Assembly (NCBI GenBank): GCA_017437705.1 | Contig: JAFRYJ010000292.1 | Span: 1 to 6,844, forward strand | Length of the DNA: 6,844 bases | Direction: 5' to 3' | Source: Lachnospiraceae bacterium | GTDB lineage: Bacteria > Bacillota_A > Clostridia > Lachnospirales > Lachnospiraceae | Part shown: piece after piece, positions 1 through 6,720 of the stretch | Layout of the letters: each line of letters opens with the position of its first letter | Numbering within the stretch: position 1 is the first letter of the stretch | The notes under the pieces: generated by a model | What the model was told of the DNA's origin: nothing | Databases searched by the model: none | Seen by the model: the letters and a program-made list of their open reading frames with translations, nothing else | Position numbers and translations under genes: made by a program

Positions 1-515
1 ATGAGTCTTGCCTGACGTCCCACATGGGAATCTCCCATTTCGCCGTCGATCTCGCTCTTGGGAACGAGTGCTGCGACGGAGTCTATAACGATGATGTCCA
101 CAGCTCCCGAACGCACCATGGTCTCTGTTATCTCCATGGCCTGCTCTCCGTTATCCGGCTGTGAAATATAGAGATTGTCTATATCCACTCCGATATTGGC
201 TGCATATGCGGGATCCAGAGCATGCTCCGCATCGATAAAGCCTGCTATTCCGCCCCTTCTCTGCACCTCCGCCACCATATGAAGTGTGACGGTGGTCTTG
301 CCCGATGATTCCGGTCCGTAGATCTCGATGATACGTCCTCTGGGAACGCCGCCGAGTCCCAGCGCTATATCCAGGCTGAGGGAGCCGGTGGGTACCGTTT
401 CCACGTCCATGGAATTGCCCTTGTCGCCCAGCTTCATGACCGAGCCTTTGCCGAACTGTTTTTCTATCTGCATGAGTGCGATGTCGAGTGCTTTCTGTTT
501 TTCGGAATTGTCCAT
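1..515 (-). CDS. recA: RecA recombinase, 5' half (runs off the window edge)
   Basis: RecA is the ATP-dependent strand-exchange protein of homologous recombination; its filament on single-stranded DNA also triggers LexA self-cleavage. About 171 codons are present, roughly half of the usual 345-350 residues; the C-terminal half lies beyond position 1. Visible in order: N-terminal helix ([20 protein letters not shown]), [10 protein letters not shown] at 21-30, [13 protein letters not shown], Walker A GPESSGKT at 67-74, the catalytic-glutamate motif [10 protein letters not shown] with E97, Walker B IIVIDS at 141-146, and the start of DNA-binding loop L1 ([16 protein letters not shown], 155-170). 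The start ATG (515-513) has AAGGGG at 529-524, eight bases upstream. No frameshift or missing catalytic residue is seen in this half. A dedicated promoter and LexA operator lie just upstream, so it is probably transcribed independently of the protease gene before it. Confidence 0.98.
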   Translation of the reverse strand, partial: MDNSEKQKALDIALMQIEKQFGKGSVMKLGDKGNSMDVETVPTGSLSLDIALGLGGVPRGRIIEIYGPESSGKTTVTLHMVAEVQRRGGIAGFIDAEHALDPAYAANIGVDIDNLYISQPDNGEQAMEITETMVRSGAVDIIVIDSVAALVPKSEIDGEMGDSHVGRQARL

Positions 516-540
516 AAAATATACCCCTTAGTCAATTATT

Positions 541-554
541 CGAACCTATGTTCG
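541..554 (-). promoter_or_regulatory. LexA (SOS) operator of recA
   Basis: The sequence CGAACATAGGTTCG (minus strand) has perfect 5-bp palindromic arms around four bases and fits the Gram-positive LexA/DinR box CGAAC-N4-GTTCG. It starts one base after the -10 hexamer, so it covers the expected transcription start, and it ends 25 bases before the recA ATG. Bound LexA would block RNA polymerase; DNA damage would release it. The operator role follows from established knowledge of this box; the site itself is directly visible. Confidence 0.93.
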
Positions 555-555
555 T

Positions 556-584
556 ATTTTATAATCTCCGGCGCCTTTTGTCAA
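556..584 (-). promoter_or_regulatory. recA promoter (-35 and -10)
   Basis: On the minus strand a perfect -35 TTGACA (584-579) is followed by a 17-bp spacer and TAAAAT (561-556), five of six matches to the -10 consensus. The LexA box follows immediately. This is a canonical primary-sigma promoter, so it would be read by the RpoD encoded in the same window. Confidence 0.88.
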
Positions 585-625
585 CAATAATTTACAGCCT
601 TCATGCATTTCGGTAAATCATCATC

Positions 626-645
626 TTTCGCGGTTTTTCGCGGTT
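626..645. repeat. Two tandem copies of a 10-bp unit
   Basis: The unit TTTCGCGGTT occurs twice in direct, perfect tandem (626-635 and 636-645) and abuts the stop codon of the protease gene. It forms no clear hairpin with a T-run, so it is not a convincing terminator. With only two copies it may be chance or a small slippage duplication. No other element was recognised between the protease stop and the recA promoter. Confidence 0.5.
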
Positions 646-1506
646 TCACACCGTCTTCTTAAGGCTGTATTCCACCTGAACTTTCCTGTAAAAATAGAAT
701 ATCAGTCCGGCCGCTGCCGCCGTGCATACGGCAAGACAGACCCATGTCACTGTCTCTCCCGGCATTTCCTTAAGGGTATACGTAAGCACATAGGACAGAG
801 TGTTCGCCGCCGCATGGCACAGGAACGGTATAAGCACAAAATCCGTCTTTTCGAATATGAACGCCAGAACGATACCCGTGATGAAGGCGTATGTGCCCTG
901 CAGCAGATTTCCGTGATACACGGCAAAGACAAAGGCCGACACCAGGCATGCGGGCCAGAATGATATATAATCCCTCATCCTCTTATAGAAAAGGTTTCTG
1001 AATACCAGCTCTTCCATCAGCGGTGACACTATGCATACCGTCACTATCTGGATAATGATGCTCCCCCTGTACACGCTCTCCATGGCTGCGGCGTCTGATC
1101 CCATCATCCCGTAGAATCCCGAAACATAGAAGAACAGGTTGATGCCTGCGCAGAGTACCGTTCCCAGCACCGCCGCCGCCGGATATGCGGGCAGGGGTAT
1201 GCTTTTATAGACCACATTGTAGCGGTGTCTTTTTTCATCATTTTTAAGAAGCAGCAGGGAAAACGCTATGGCGATGACTCCCACTATAAGAGTTATCAGA
1301 AGGGAATTGTCCCTGATCAGCTCAACGTATTTATCCAGCAGGGCCTGGTATGCCCCCGGTGCGGCCGTGTCGGTTATCCCGGCCTCCTTCATCACCTTCG
1401 CGCGGAATATCATGGCAAAGGCGAAGGCCAGAAGGACCTCCACACCTATAAGCATCAGGATCGGTGCGGCCATTCTCAAAAATCTTTTTAACGGTCCCTC
1501 TTCCAT
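646..1506 (-). CDS. CPBP-family (CAAX/Abi-type) intramembrane glutamic protease
   Basis: This is a 286-residue polytopic membrane protein of the CPBP family (CAAX protease / bacteriocin-processing, Abi). The three family motifs are intact: EELVFR at 165-170 (catalytic Glu pair plus Arg), F194-x3-H198 (FAVYH), and H231-x3-N235 (HAAAN). Hydrophobic segments lie at about 12-34, 68-87, 108-130, 148-163, 183-200, 205-218, 223-243 and 253-273, followed by a basic tail (KK at 283-284). The start at 1506 is chosen because GGAG (1516-1513) sits six bases upstream; an in-frame ATG at 1518 has no SD and overlaps that GGAG. The substrate is unknown. Family members prenyl-process proteins, mature peptides, give bacteriocin immunity or tune membrane proteins, and nothing nearby (no peptide or exporter gene) narrows this. 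It lies alone between rnpB and recA. Confidence 0.9.
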   Translation of the reverse strand: MEEGPLKRFLRMAAPILMLIGVEVLLAFAFAMIFRAKVMKEAGITDTAAPGAYQALLDKYVELIRDNSLLITLIVGVIAIAFSLLLLKNDEKRHRYNVVYKSIPLPAYPAAAVLGTVLCAGINLFFYVSGFYGMMGSDAAAMESVYRGSIIIQIVTVCIVSPLMEELVFRNLFYKRMRDYISFWPACLVSAFVFAVYHGNLLQGTYAFITGIVLAFIFEKTDFVLIPFLCHAAANTLSYVLTYTLKEMPGETVTWVCLAVCTAAAAGLIFYFYRKVQVEYSLKKTV

Positions 1507-1512
1507 AAGTGT

Positions 1513-1516
1513 CTCC
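1513..1516 (-). promoter_or_regulatory. Shine-Dalgarno site that sets the protease start
   Basis: GGAG is followed by six bases and the ATG at 1506. It lies on top of the upstream in-frame ATG (1518-1516), which argues against that ATG being used. Confidence 0.7.
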
Positions 1517-1520
1517 ATTT

Positions 1521-1553
1521 AAAATCGATACACCGTCAGTTCCGGCGGTGTAT
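1521..1553 (-). terminator. Possible rnpB terminator or leader hairpin
   Basis: On the minus strand an 8-bp perfect stem, ATACACCG (1553-1546) with CGGTGTAT (1535-1528), closes a 10-base loop and is followed by CGATTTT. It lies about 20 bases past the mature rnpB 3' end and just before the protease SD. The short, interrupted T-run makes it a weak intrinsic terminator at best. It could instead act as an RNA-processing signal or a leader structure for the protease mRNA. Confidence 0.45.
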
Positions 1554-1573
1554 TTACCATACATTTTTATATA

Positions 1574-1926
1574 ATATCGAAGCCTGCCTGTAAGCCGGGT
1601 TATGTCTTGGATGATCATCTATCTAGGCACCGCATCGCTGCGGGGCTCGAGCGACCCACCCGGAGGAACGGCGGGACACCGTATCTCCCCCTGTTCGGCC
1701 TTGCTTCGGATGGGGTTTGCAGAGCGCCCGCCGTTACCGCCGGACCGGTAGTCTCTTACACTGCCTTTCCACCCTTACCGCATGACGCGGCGGTTTATTT
1801 CTGTTGCACTTTCCTTGGAGTCGCCTCCACCTGACGTTATCAGGCATCCTTCCCTGTGAAGCCCGGACTTTCCTCCCGCGCACCCTTTCGTCTGTGCGCC
1901 GGCGACCATCCGGCAGACTTCGATAT
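1574..1926 (-). ncRNA. rnpB: RNase P RNA, bacterial type A
   Basis: This is the catalytic RNA that cleaves the 5' leader from precursor tRNAs. The hallmark GAGGAAAGTCCGGGCT (5' half of P4, around 1876-1861) is followed by TTCACAGGG. Further conserved blocks are GTGCAACAGAAA, the GGTAAGGGTGGAAAGG stretch, GAGCCCCGCAGCG..GGTGCCTAGAT and the 3' P4 half ATAACCCGGCTTAC. The ends are set by pairing: P1 joins ATATCGAAGTCTGCC (1926-1912) to GGCAGGCTTCGATAT (1588-1574) with one G-U pair; P2 joins GGATGGTC (1911-1904) to GATCATCC (1616-1609); P3 is a GCGCAC/GTGCGC hairpin. The helix order follows the E. coli type A plan, not Bacillus type B. The length of about 353 nt is normal. I did not fold P12-P17 fully. 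No clear promoter precedes it. Confidence 0.96.
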
Positions 1927-1940
1927 ATACTGATGTCGAT

Positions 1941-1969
1941 CTGCACCCGCCGGTCATGCGGCAGCGCAG
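1941..1969 (-). other. Hairpin between kinase stop and rnpB
   Basis: On the minus strand CTGCGCTGCCG (1969-1959) pairs with CGGCGGGTGCAG (1952-1941) around a 6-base loop, with one bulged G and two G-U pairs. It lies 12 bases after the kinase stop codon and 14 bases before the rnpB P1 helix. No T-run follows, so it does not read as a terminator. It could protect the kinase mRNA 3' end or mark a processing site that frees rnpB; this is inference. Confidence 0.45.
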
Positions 1970-1981
1970 CTTTTAAAAACA

Positions 1982-3631
1982 TTAAACATTGAAATAACTG
2001 CCCCCGATAAACTCCCTGAGCACGGAATTGTGTGGTATATGCTCCGTGCTTATGCCCAGGAAATAATCAAGGAACTTGAGCAGTCTCTTTGCCTCAGGAT
2101 ACTCGGGGCTGTCCTTGGGCACGTTGAACAGAAGGGGCTCCGCATACTGCTTTAGCGCGGCGAGCTCGTATATCAATGACGAGTCGAACATCACGTCGGC
2201 GCCTTCCTGATAAGGGAATATATTGGCCTTTTCCCCTCTTCTGACAATGTCCCACATACCGATGGTCTTCCTGGCGTCTGCCCCCCTCTTCGCTGCATCC
2301 CTGACGATCCTTCTGATAAGCCTGCCGTCGGTGGTGGCTATCCTGTTGTGCTTGTCAACGTTCATCATCGTGAGGGCGCTTATATAGATCTTGAATTTCG
2401 AGCCCGCATCCAGCGAATACGTGAGTGCGTCGTTCAGGCAGTGAATGCCCTCCATTACCAGCACCTCGTCATCCATGAGCCTCATGGGCGTGCCGATAGC
2501 TTCCCTCTTTCCGGACACGAAATTGAATACGGGGATCTCCACGGTATCGCCCTTAAGGAGCCCCGTGATGTCCTCGTTCAGCTTCTTCGTATCGATAGCC
2601 CTTAAGGACTCGTAATCCAGCCTGCCGTCCGCGTCGACGGGGGTATCCTCCCTGTTCACGAAATAGTTGTCGCAGGCCAGGGGGTGTGCCTTGATGCCCA
2701 GGGCCCTCAGCTGCAGCGACAGCCTGTGGGAAAAGGTGGTCTTGCCCGATGATGTAGGCCCTGCTATAAGGATCACGCGGCAGCCCTGTTTCTCACTGAT
2801 CTTCTGTGCGATCTCGCCGATCTTCTTCTCCTGAAAGGCCTCCTGCATCAGTACGATGTCGTTGGCCCTGCCGGCGGCGATGGCTTCGTCAAGATCGCCA
2901 ACAGTGTCAAGTCCCAGGCTCCTGCCCCATTCGGAGGATCCGTTCATTACCTCGAACAGGCGGTCATAGGGCTCATAGGGCCCCGGCTGCTTCCATACAC
3001 CCTTTTCGGGGAAATTGAGTATGAAGCCGTCCTTGTAGGGCACAATGTCCCAGAATCTTATCTGGCCCGTGCTGTAGGATACATAGCCGTAATTGTAATC
3101 CTTGAAGCCGTCTATCTCGTAGACGTTTACGGTGGAAGCCCTTCTGTAGTTTAAAAGCTTCACCTTGTCGTACATGTTCTGTTTTGCGAATAACGCGATG
3201 GCCTCGTCGATGGGCATGGATTCCTTTTTTATAGGGATATCCGCATCGATGATCTCCTTCATGCGCGTCTTTATCTTTTTGATCGCGGCCTTCGTTATCT
3301 TCCTGTCTCCTGCAAGCCTGCAGTAGAAACCGGTGCTGATTGAAAAATCCACTATTACATCGGTATCGTTTCCGTCTCCCAGCACCTCTCTGGCGGCTTT
3401 GACCAGTATCATGGACGCGGTCCGCCTGTAGGTCTGATAGCCTATATAATCCGCTGTGGTAAGCATTCTGAGCTCCGTGCCGTCCTTCAGCCTGTTGGCA
3501 AGCTCCGCCAGCTTCCCGTCCACCATGGCGAGGATCACTTCCTTATCAGGCTCAAGCTTCAACGCCGCGTCTCTCAGTATTGAACCGTTTTTGAATGAAT
3601 ACTCCTTGTCCTTATACCTGATCTTTACCAT
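1982..3631 (-). CDS. TGS / ThrRS-editing-like domain fused to uridine kinase-type P-loop kinase
   Basis: This 549-residue, probably cytosolic protein belongs to the uridine kinase/phosphoribulokinase-like nucleoside kinases. Residues 1-58 look like a ubiquitin-fold TGS domain (MVKIRYKDKEYSF, then EVILAMVDGKLAELANRL). Residues 60-210 resemble the second additional (editing) domain of threonyl-tRNA synthetase. The kinase spans about 285-505: Walker A GPTSSGKTTF (291-300), DNYF with probable catalytic D321, VMEGIH (392-397), and the Arg-rich lid GRLIRRIVRD (436-445). Uridine or cytidine is the likely acceptor by homology, but substrate is not proved. The start at 3631 is preferred: AGGGAG lies six bases upstream and MVKIRYKD begins the domain. 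A longer frame to 3703 would lie inside trmK and adds unrelated residues. It overlaps the trmK end by 20 bases, implying coupled translation. Confidence 0.9.
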   Translation of the reverse strand: MVKIRYKDKEYSFKNGSILRDAALKLEPDKEVILAMVDGKLAELANRLKDGTELRMLTTADYIGYQTYRRTASMILVKAAREVLGDGNDTDVIVDFSISTGFYCRLAGDRKITKAAIKKIKTRMKEIIDADIPIKKESMPIDEAIALFAKQNMYDKVKLLNYRRASTVNVYEIDGFKDYNYGYVSYSTGQIRFWDIVPYKDGFILNFPEKGVWKQPGPYEPYDRLFEVMNGSSEWGRSLGLDTVGDLDEAIAAGRANDIVLMQEAFQEKKIGEIAQKISEKQGCRVILIAGPTSSGKTTFSHRLSLQLRALGIKAHPLACDNYFVNREDTPVDADGRLDYESLRAIDTKKLNEDITGLLKGDTVEIPVFNFVSGKREAIGTPMRLMDDEVLVMEGIHCLNDALTYSLDAGSKFKIYISALTMMNVDKHNRIATTDGRLIRRIVRDAAKRGADARKTIGMWDIVRRGEKANIFPYQEGADVMFDSSLIYELAALKQYAEPLLFNVPKDSPEYPEAKRLLKFLDYFLGISTEHIPHNSVLREFIGGSYFNV

Positions 3632-4328
3632 ATCCTGCTCCCTGATCCTTAATACGGGCCAGCGCCCTGTCAGCAAGTTCAAGCTTTGATGAAAGCTCAT
3701 CATTCCCGGCCGGGTCCCTGAGGCCTTCCATCTCCATGCTCGTTATGATGCTCTGAAATTTCTCATGCTCACCCTCGAGGAATGTTCCGAGCACGGGATC
3801 CCTTTTTGTTATGCCGTGAAAGCCGTAGGCGTAGAACACCTCATCATCATATTGCTGCTCTCCACGGCGGACCGTGATAACGACATATGTCTTTCCCGCA
3901 TCAACGGTCCAGGTCTCGTCATCGATGGCAAATCCGCTGTCATGGAGGAAATGCCTGAATTCCGGTATCCTGGACTGGGGCTGCAGCACCAGCGTACAGC
4001 CTTCCTTTATCTTATCCGTGCCTTTGCCGATGATGCCGGCCATCAGGTCGCCGCCCATTCCGGATATAACGTATACGTCGGCATCGCCGCTGAGGTTCTC
4101 CAGCCCGTCTGACAGCACCGTTTCGATCCTGTCCGACAGTCCCCGCACAGCGATGTTCTCCTCTGCTCTTCCGAGCGGTCCGGGATTCACATCCGAGGCG
4201 ACGGCCCGCTCCGCCTTTCCCGAAGAAACAGCGGCTATGGGTATATAGCCGTGATCCGTCCCTACGTCGCAAAGCAGGCGGCACGGGGGTATCCTCTCCA
4301 GTATGAGTTCAAGTCTTCTGCCCGGCAT
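3612..4328 (-). CDS. trmK: tRNA (adenine-22-N1)-methyltransferase TrmK
   Basis: This SAM-dependent Rossmann-fold enzyme methylates N1 of A22 in the D-loop region of bacterial tRNAs. At 238 residues it is the normal family length. Visible motifs: SAM motif I CDVGTDHGYIP (20-30, family form D-[IV]-G-[ST]-D-H-[AG]-Y-[IL]-P), SDVNPGPL (45-52) for the ribose-binding acidic residue, SDGLENL (73-79), the family signature ISGMGG (88-93), and LQPQSR (115-120). The C-terminal third (about 155-238), rich in E/K/L, is the expected helical domain. The ATG follows the rpoD stop after one base (TGA-T-ATG), with only a weak GGGATT upstream, so translation is probably coupled to rpoD. In many Firmicutes trmK is followed by a NIF3-like gene; here the kinase takes that place. 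Confidence 0.94.
   Translation of the reverse strand: MPGRRLELILERIPPCRLLCDVGTDHGYIPIAAVSSGKAERAVASDVNPGPLGRAEENIAVRGLSDRIETVLSDGLENLSGDADVYVISGMGGDLMAGIIGKGTDKIKEGCTLVLQPQSRIPEFRHFLHDSGFAIDDETWTVDAGKTYVVITVRRGEQQYDDEVFYAYGFHGITKRDPVLGTFLEGEHEKFQSIITSMEMEGLRDPAGNDELSSKLELADRALARIKDQGAGYGKDQV
3638..3643 (-). promoter_or_regulatory. Shine-Dalgarno site that sets the kinase start
   Basis: AGGGAG lies six bases before the ATG at 3631, inside the last codons of trmK. It favours this start over the upstream in-frame ATG pair at 3703/3700, which would extend the frame 72 bases into trmK. Confidence 0.75.
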
Positions 4329-4329
4329 A

Positions 4330-6705
4330 TCAATCGAGATAATCCCGGAGCTTGCGGCTCCTCTGGGGATGTCTGAGCTTTCTCAGAGCCTTCGCTTCGA
4401 TCTGCCTTATACGCTCTCTGGTAACGTTGAATTCCTTGCCCACTTCCTCAAGGGTCCTGGGTCTTCCGTCATCAAGGCCGAAGCGCAGCTTGAGCACCTT
4501 CTGCTCCCTGTCGGTAAGGTTGCTTAATACCTCCTGGAGCTGCTCCTTCAGAAGGGAGAATGCTGCGGCATCGGGAGGAACGGGAACGTTGTCGTCCTGT
4601 ATGAAATCTCCCAGATGGCTGTCTTCCTCTTCACCTATGGGCGTCTCCAGCGATACGGGCTCCTGTGATATCTTCAGGATCTCCCTTACCTTTTCCACGG
4701 GTATCTTCATGTCCGCGGCGATCTCTTCCGGGGTGGGCTCTCTGCCCAGTTCCTGAAGCAGCTGCCTCGAAACCCTTACCAGCTTGTTGATGGTCTCTAC
4801 CATATGTACGGGGATACGGATGGTCCTGGCCTGATCGGCGATGGCCCTGGTGATGGCCTGCCTGATCCACCATGTGGCATAGGTGGAGAACTTGTATCCC
4901 TTCCTGTAATCAAATTTCTCAACGGCCTTTATAAGACCGAGATTTCCTTCCTGAATGAGGTCGAGGAAAAGCATTCCCCTTCCGACGTATCTCTTGGCGA
5001 TACTTACAACGAGCCTCAGGTTGGCTTCGGCCAGCTCCTTCTTGGCTTCCTCGTCGCCTGCTTCCATACGTTTGGCGACCTCTATCTCCTCTTCAGCGCT
5101 CAGAAGAGGTATCTTGCCGATCTCCTTAAGGTACATCCTTACGGGATCCTCGATGCTGATGCCTTCGGGAACGAGGAGCTCGTCCAGCTCCTCCACGTTT
5201 TCGGCACCGCTGTCGTCAAGCTCATCGTCGGGGATGTCGATATCATCATCCTCGGAGGTAAGCTTCAGCACATCGATCTCGTTGGCTTCCAGTGTTTCGT
5301 AGATCTTCTCAACGTCATCCTCCGTAAGCTCGATGTCGGCGAAGAAATCGTTTATCTCCTGGACCTCGAGGAGGCCTTTCTTGAGATTGGCGTAGGGTAT
5401 CAGCTCCCTCAGCCTCTCATTGAATTTGTCGCTGTTGCTCTTCTTTGCCTCGCGGTCGGCCATGTCTCTGTCCGCGCTGTCATCGGCAAGGTCCAGATCG
5501 TCGACATCAATAAGATAGTCGTAGCTGTCCTCATCGATGATGTCCGCTTCAACAGGGATATCTGCAGGCGCTTCCGCTTCTTCTGCCGCCTTTGTCTCCC
5601 CGGGCGCCTCCTCTTCGGGAGCTTCTTCAGCCTTAGCCTTTTTGGAAGTACGTTTCTTCCTTGCGGGCTTCTTTACAGGTTCTTCGGCTGCCGCTTCGGC
5701 AGCCTTCTCTTCAACTTCGGCAGGTGCCGGATCTTCAGGCGCCGCTTCCTCTTCTTTTTCAGCTTCAGCCGCGGCTGTCTCTTCTGCAGGCACTTCTTCC
5801 TCAACGGGCTTTGCAGCCTTCTTTGACGTCCTTTTTTTCTTTACGGGAGCCTTCTTCTGAGCCTCATCTTCAACGGCTTTCTCTGCCTCAGCCTTCTCTT
5901 CCGCTGCGTTTTCCTCTGCCGCCTTTTCAGCTTCGGATTTCTCGGCTGCAGATTTCTCAGCCGCTTCTTTTTCGGCTGCTTCCTTCTCTGCATCCTTCTT
6001 CTTTGAAGAACGTGAAGCCTTCTTTTTCTTTGGAGGAGCTTCCTCCGAAGGCGCATCGGCAGCAGGTACTTCCGTTTCGGCTGCAGGTGCTTCTTCATGA
6101 GCGGGAACGTCTTCTGCAGGTGCTTCTTCGGGAGCCTCGGCCTTTACGGCCTTTTTCTTACCCGATGATCTCTTTTTGGGCGCAGGCTTTTCCTCAGAAG
6201 GCTCAGCGGCGGGCTCAGGCTCTACCGCGGGAGCTTCCTCTTTAACGGGTTCAGTCTCCTGTACCGGCTCTTCTGCGGGAGCATCAGCCTTTGCGGCTTT
6301 CTTTCTCGTCTTTTTGACAGGCTTCTTCTCCGGAGCATCGGCCTCCTTTGCCTCAGGCTCTGCTGCGGGCTCAGGCTCTGCAGCAGGTTCAGGTTCAACA
6401 GTAGTCTCTGCCTTTACGGTCTTTTTCCTTGTCTTCTTTGCAGGCACCTTTGCCTCAAACCTGTTCTCAGCCTCTTCCTTTATCTCTTCGGCAGCAGAAT
6501 CAACGGCTGCCTCGGGCATCTCTGCCGCGGCCTCTGCATCAGCCTTCTTCGAAGACTTCTTTTTGGTCTTTTTTACCTCTGCAGGTTCCGATGCAGTCTC
6601 CGCCTCTTTTGCCTCAACAGGCACTGCTGCGGTCTCCGCCTTTTTGCCCTTTTTCTTTGTTTCAGCTGCTTCAGCCTTAGCGGCTTCTTCTTTTTTCCTT
6701 GCCAT
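4330..6705 (-). CDS. rpoD: Primary sigma factor RpoD/SigA with a very long Ala/Glu/Lys/Pro N-terminal extension
   Basis: This is the housekeeping sigma factor that directs RNA polymerase to -35/-10 promoters. At 791 residues it is about twice the 370-residue Bacillus SigA. Residues 1 to about 390 are low complexity: eight Lys/Arg clusters (near 17-22, 45-54, 90-98, 127-139, 177-188, 226-237, 284-296, 345-358) separated by E/A/P stretches. An acidic hinge follows (386-414). Then come region 1.1 (about 424-480, [20 protein letters not shown]), a second acidic linker, region 1.2 ([18 protein letters not shown], 519-536), regions 2.1-2.4 ([16 protein letters not shown] through [18 protein letters not shown], 562-625), region 3 (to about 713) and region 4 with the helix-turn-helix [20 protein letters not shown] (751-770), ending KLRDYLD. 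There is no large non-conserved insert. AAAGGAG (6717-6711) stands five bases before the ATG, 15 bases after dnaG. Confidence 0.97.
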   Translation of the reverse strand: MARKKEEAAKAEAAETKKKGKKAETAAVPVEAKEAETASEPAEVKKTKKKSSKKADAEAAAEMPEAAVDSAAEEIKEEAENRFEAKVPAKKTRKKTVKAETTVEPEPAAEPEPAAEPEAKEADAPEKKPVKKTRKKAAKADAPAEEPVQETEPVKEEAPAVEPEPAAEPSEEKPAPKKRSSGKKKAVKAEAPEEAPAEDVPAHEEAPAAETEVPAADAPSEEAPPKKKKASRSSKKKDAEKEAAEKEAAEKSAAEKSEAEKAAEENAAEEKAEAEKAVEDEAQKKAPVKKKRTSKKAAKPVEEEVPAEETAAAEAEKEEEAAPEDPAPAEVEEKAAEAAAEEPVKKPARKKRTSKKAKAEEAPEEEAPGETKAAEEAEAPADIPVEADIIDEDSYDYLIDVDDLDLADDSADRDMADREAKKSNSDKFNERLRELIPYANLKKGLLEVQEINDFFADIELTEDDVEKIYETLEANEIDVLKLTSEDDDIDIPDDELDDSGAENVEELDELLVPEGISIEDPVRMYLKEIGKIPLLSAEEEIEVAKRMEAGDEEAKKELAEANLRLVVSIAKRYVGRGMLFLDLIQEGNLGLIKAVEKFDYRKGYKFSTYATWWIRQAITRAIADQARTIRIPVHMVETINKLVRVSRQLLQELGREPTPEEIAADMKIPVEKVREILKISQEPVSLETPIGEEEDSHLGDFIQDDNVPVPPDAAAFSLLKEQLQEVLSNLTDREQKVLKLRFGLDDGRPRTLEEVGKEFNVTRERIRQIEAKALRKLRHPQRSRKLRDYLD

Positions 6706-6710
6706 GGTTT

Positions 6711-6717
6711 CTCCTTT
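6711..6717 (-). promoter_or_regulatory. Shine-Dalgarno site of rpoD
   Basis: AAAGGAG with a 5-base spacer precedes the ATG at 6705. It matters because it supports initiation at the far end of the low-complexity extension. The internal in-frame ATG at 5463, near the conserved core, has only a poor CAGAGAC-like upstream stretch. Confidence 0.8.
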
Positions 6718-6720
6718 GTG

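Noticed and set aside
1565..1595. Possible promoter for the protease gene (TTACAG, then TATAAA)
   Set aside because: The -35 is a poor match and lies in the conserved 3' part of rnpB, and the AT-rich part is the P1 closing sequence. Not enough to call.
1607..1992. Short open frames on both strands between 1607 and 1992
   Set aside because: They overlap the RNase P RNA, whose conserved blocks and paired ends explain this region; none has an SD or protein motif.
3632..3703. 24-codon N-terminal extension of the kinase from the ATG pair at 3703/3700
   Set aside because: It lies inside trmK coding sequence, has no family-like sequence, and the ATG at 3631 has a good SD and begins the conserved TGS domain.
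4804..5826. Long plus-strand open frame of 340 codons opposite rpoD
   Set aside because: It is antisense to the rpoD reading frame over regions 1-2 and the extension. Its predicted protein is F/L/R/G-rich, as expected from the reverse complement of Glu/Lys/Ala codons, and has no recognisable motif.
5661..6245. Plus-strand open frame rich in Leu/Pro/Arg/Gln within the rpoD extension
   Set aside because: Its odd composition mirrors the low-complexity minus-strand codons in another frame; no separate SD, domain or homology can be seen.
5536..6705. Repetitive DNA of the rpoD extension as a CRISPR-like or mobile repeat
   Set aside because: The repeats are at protein level (KKxRKK and EPAAE patterns) with variable DNA spacing and wording, and the frame stays open throughout, so it is coding low complexity.
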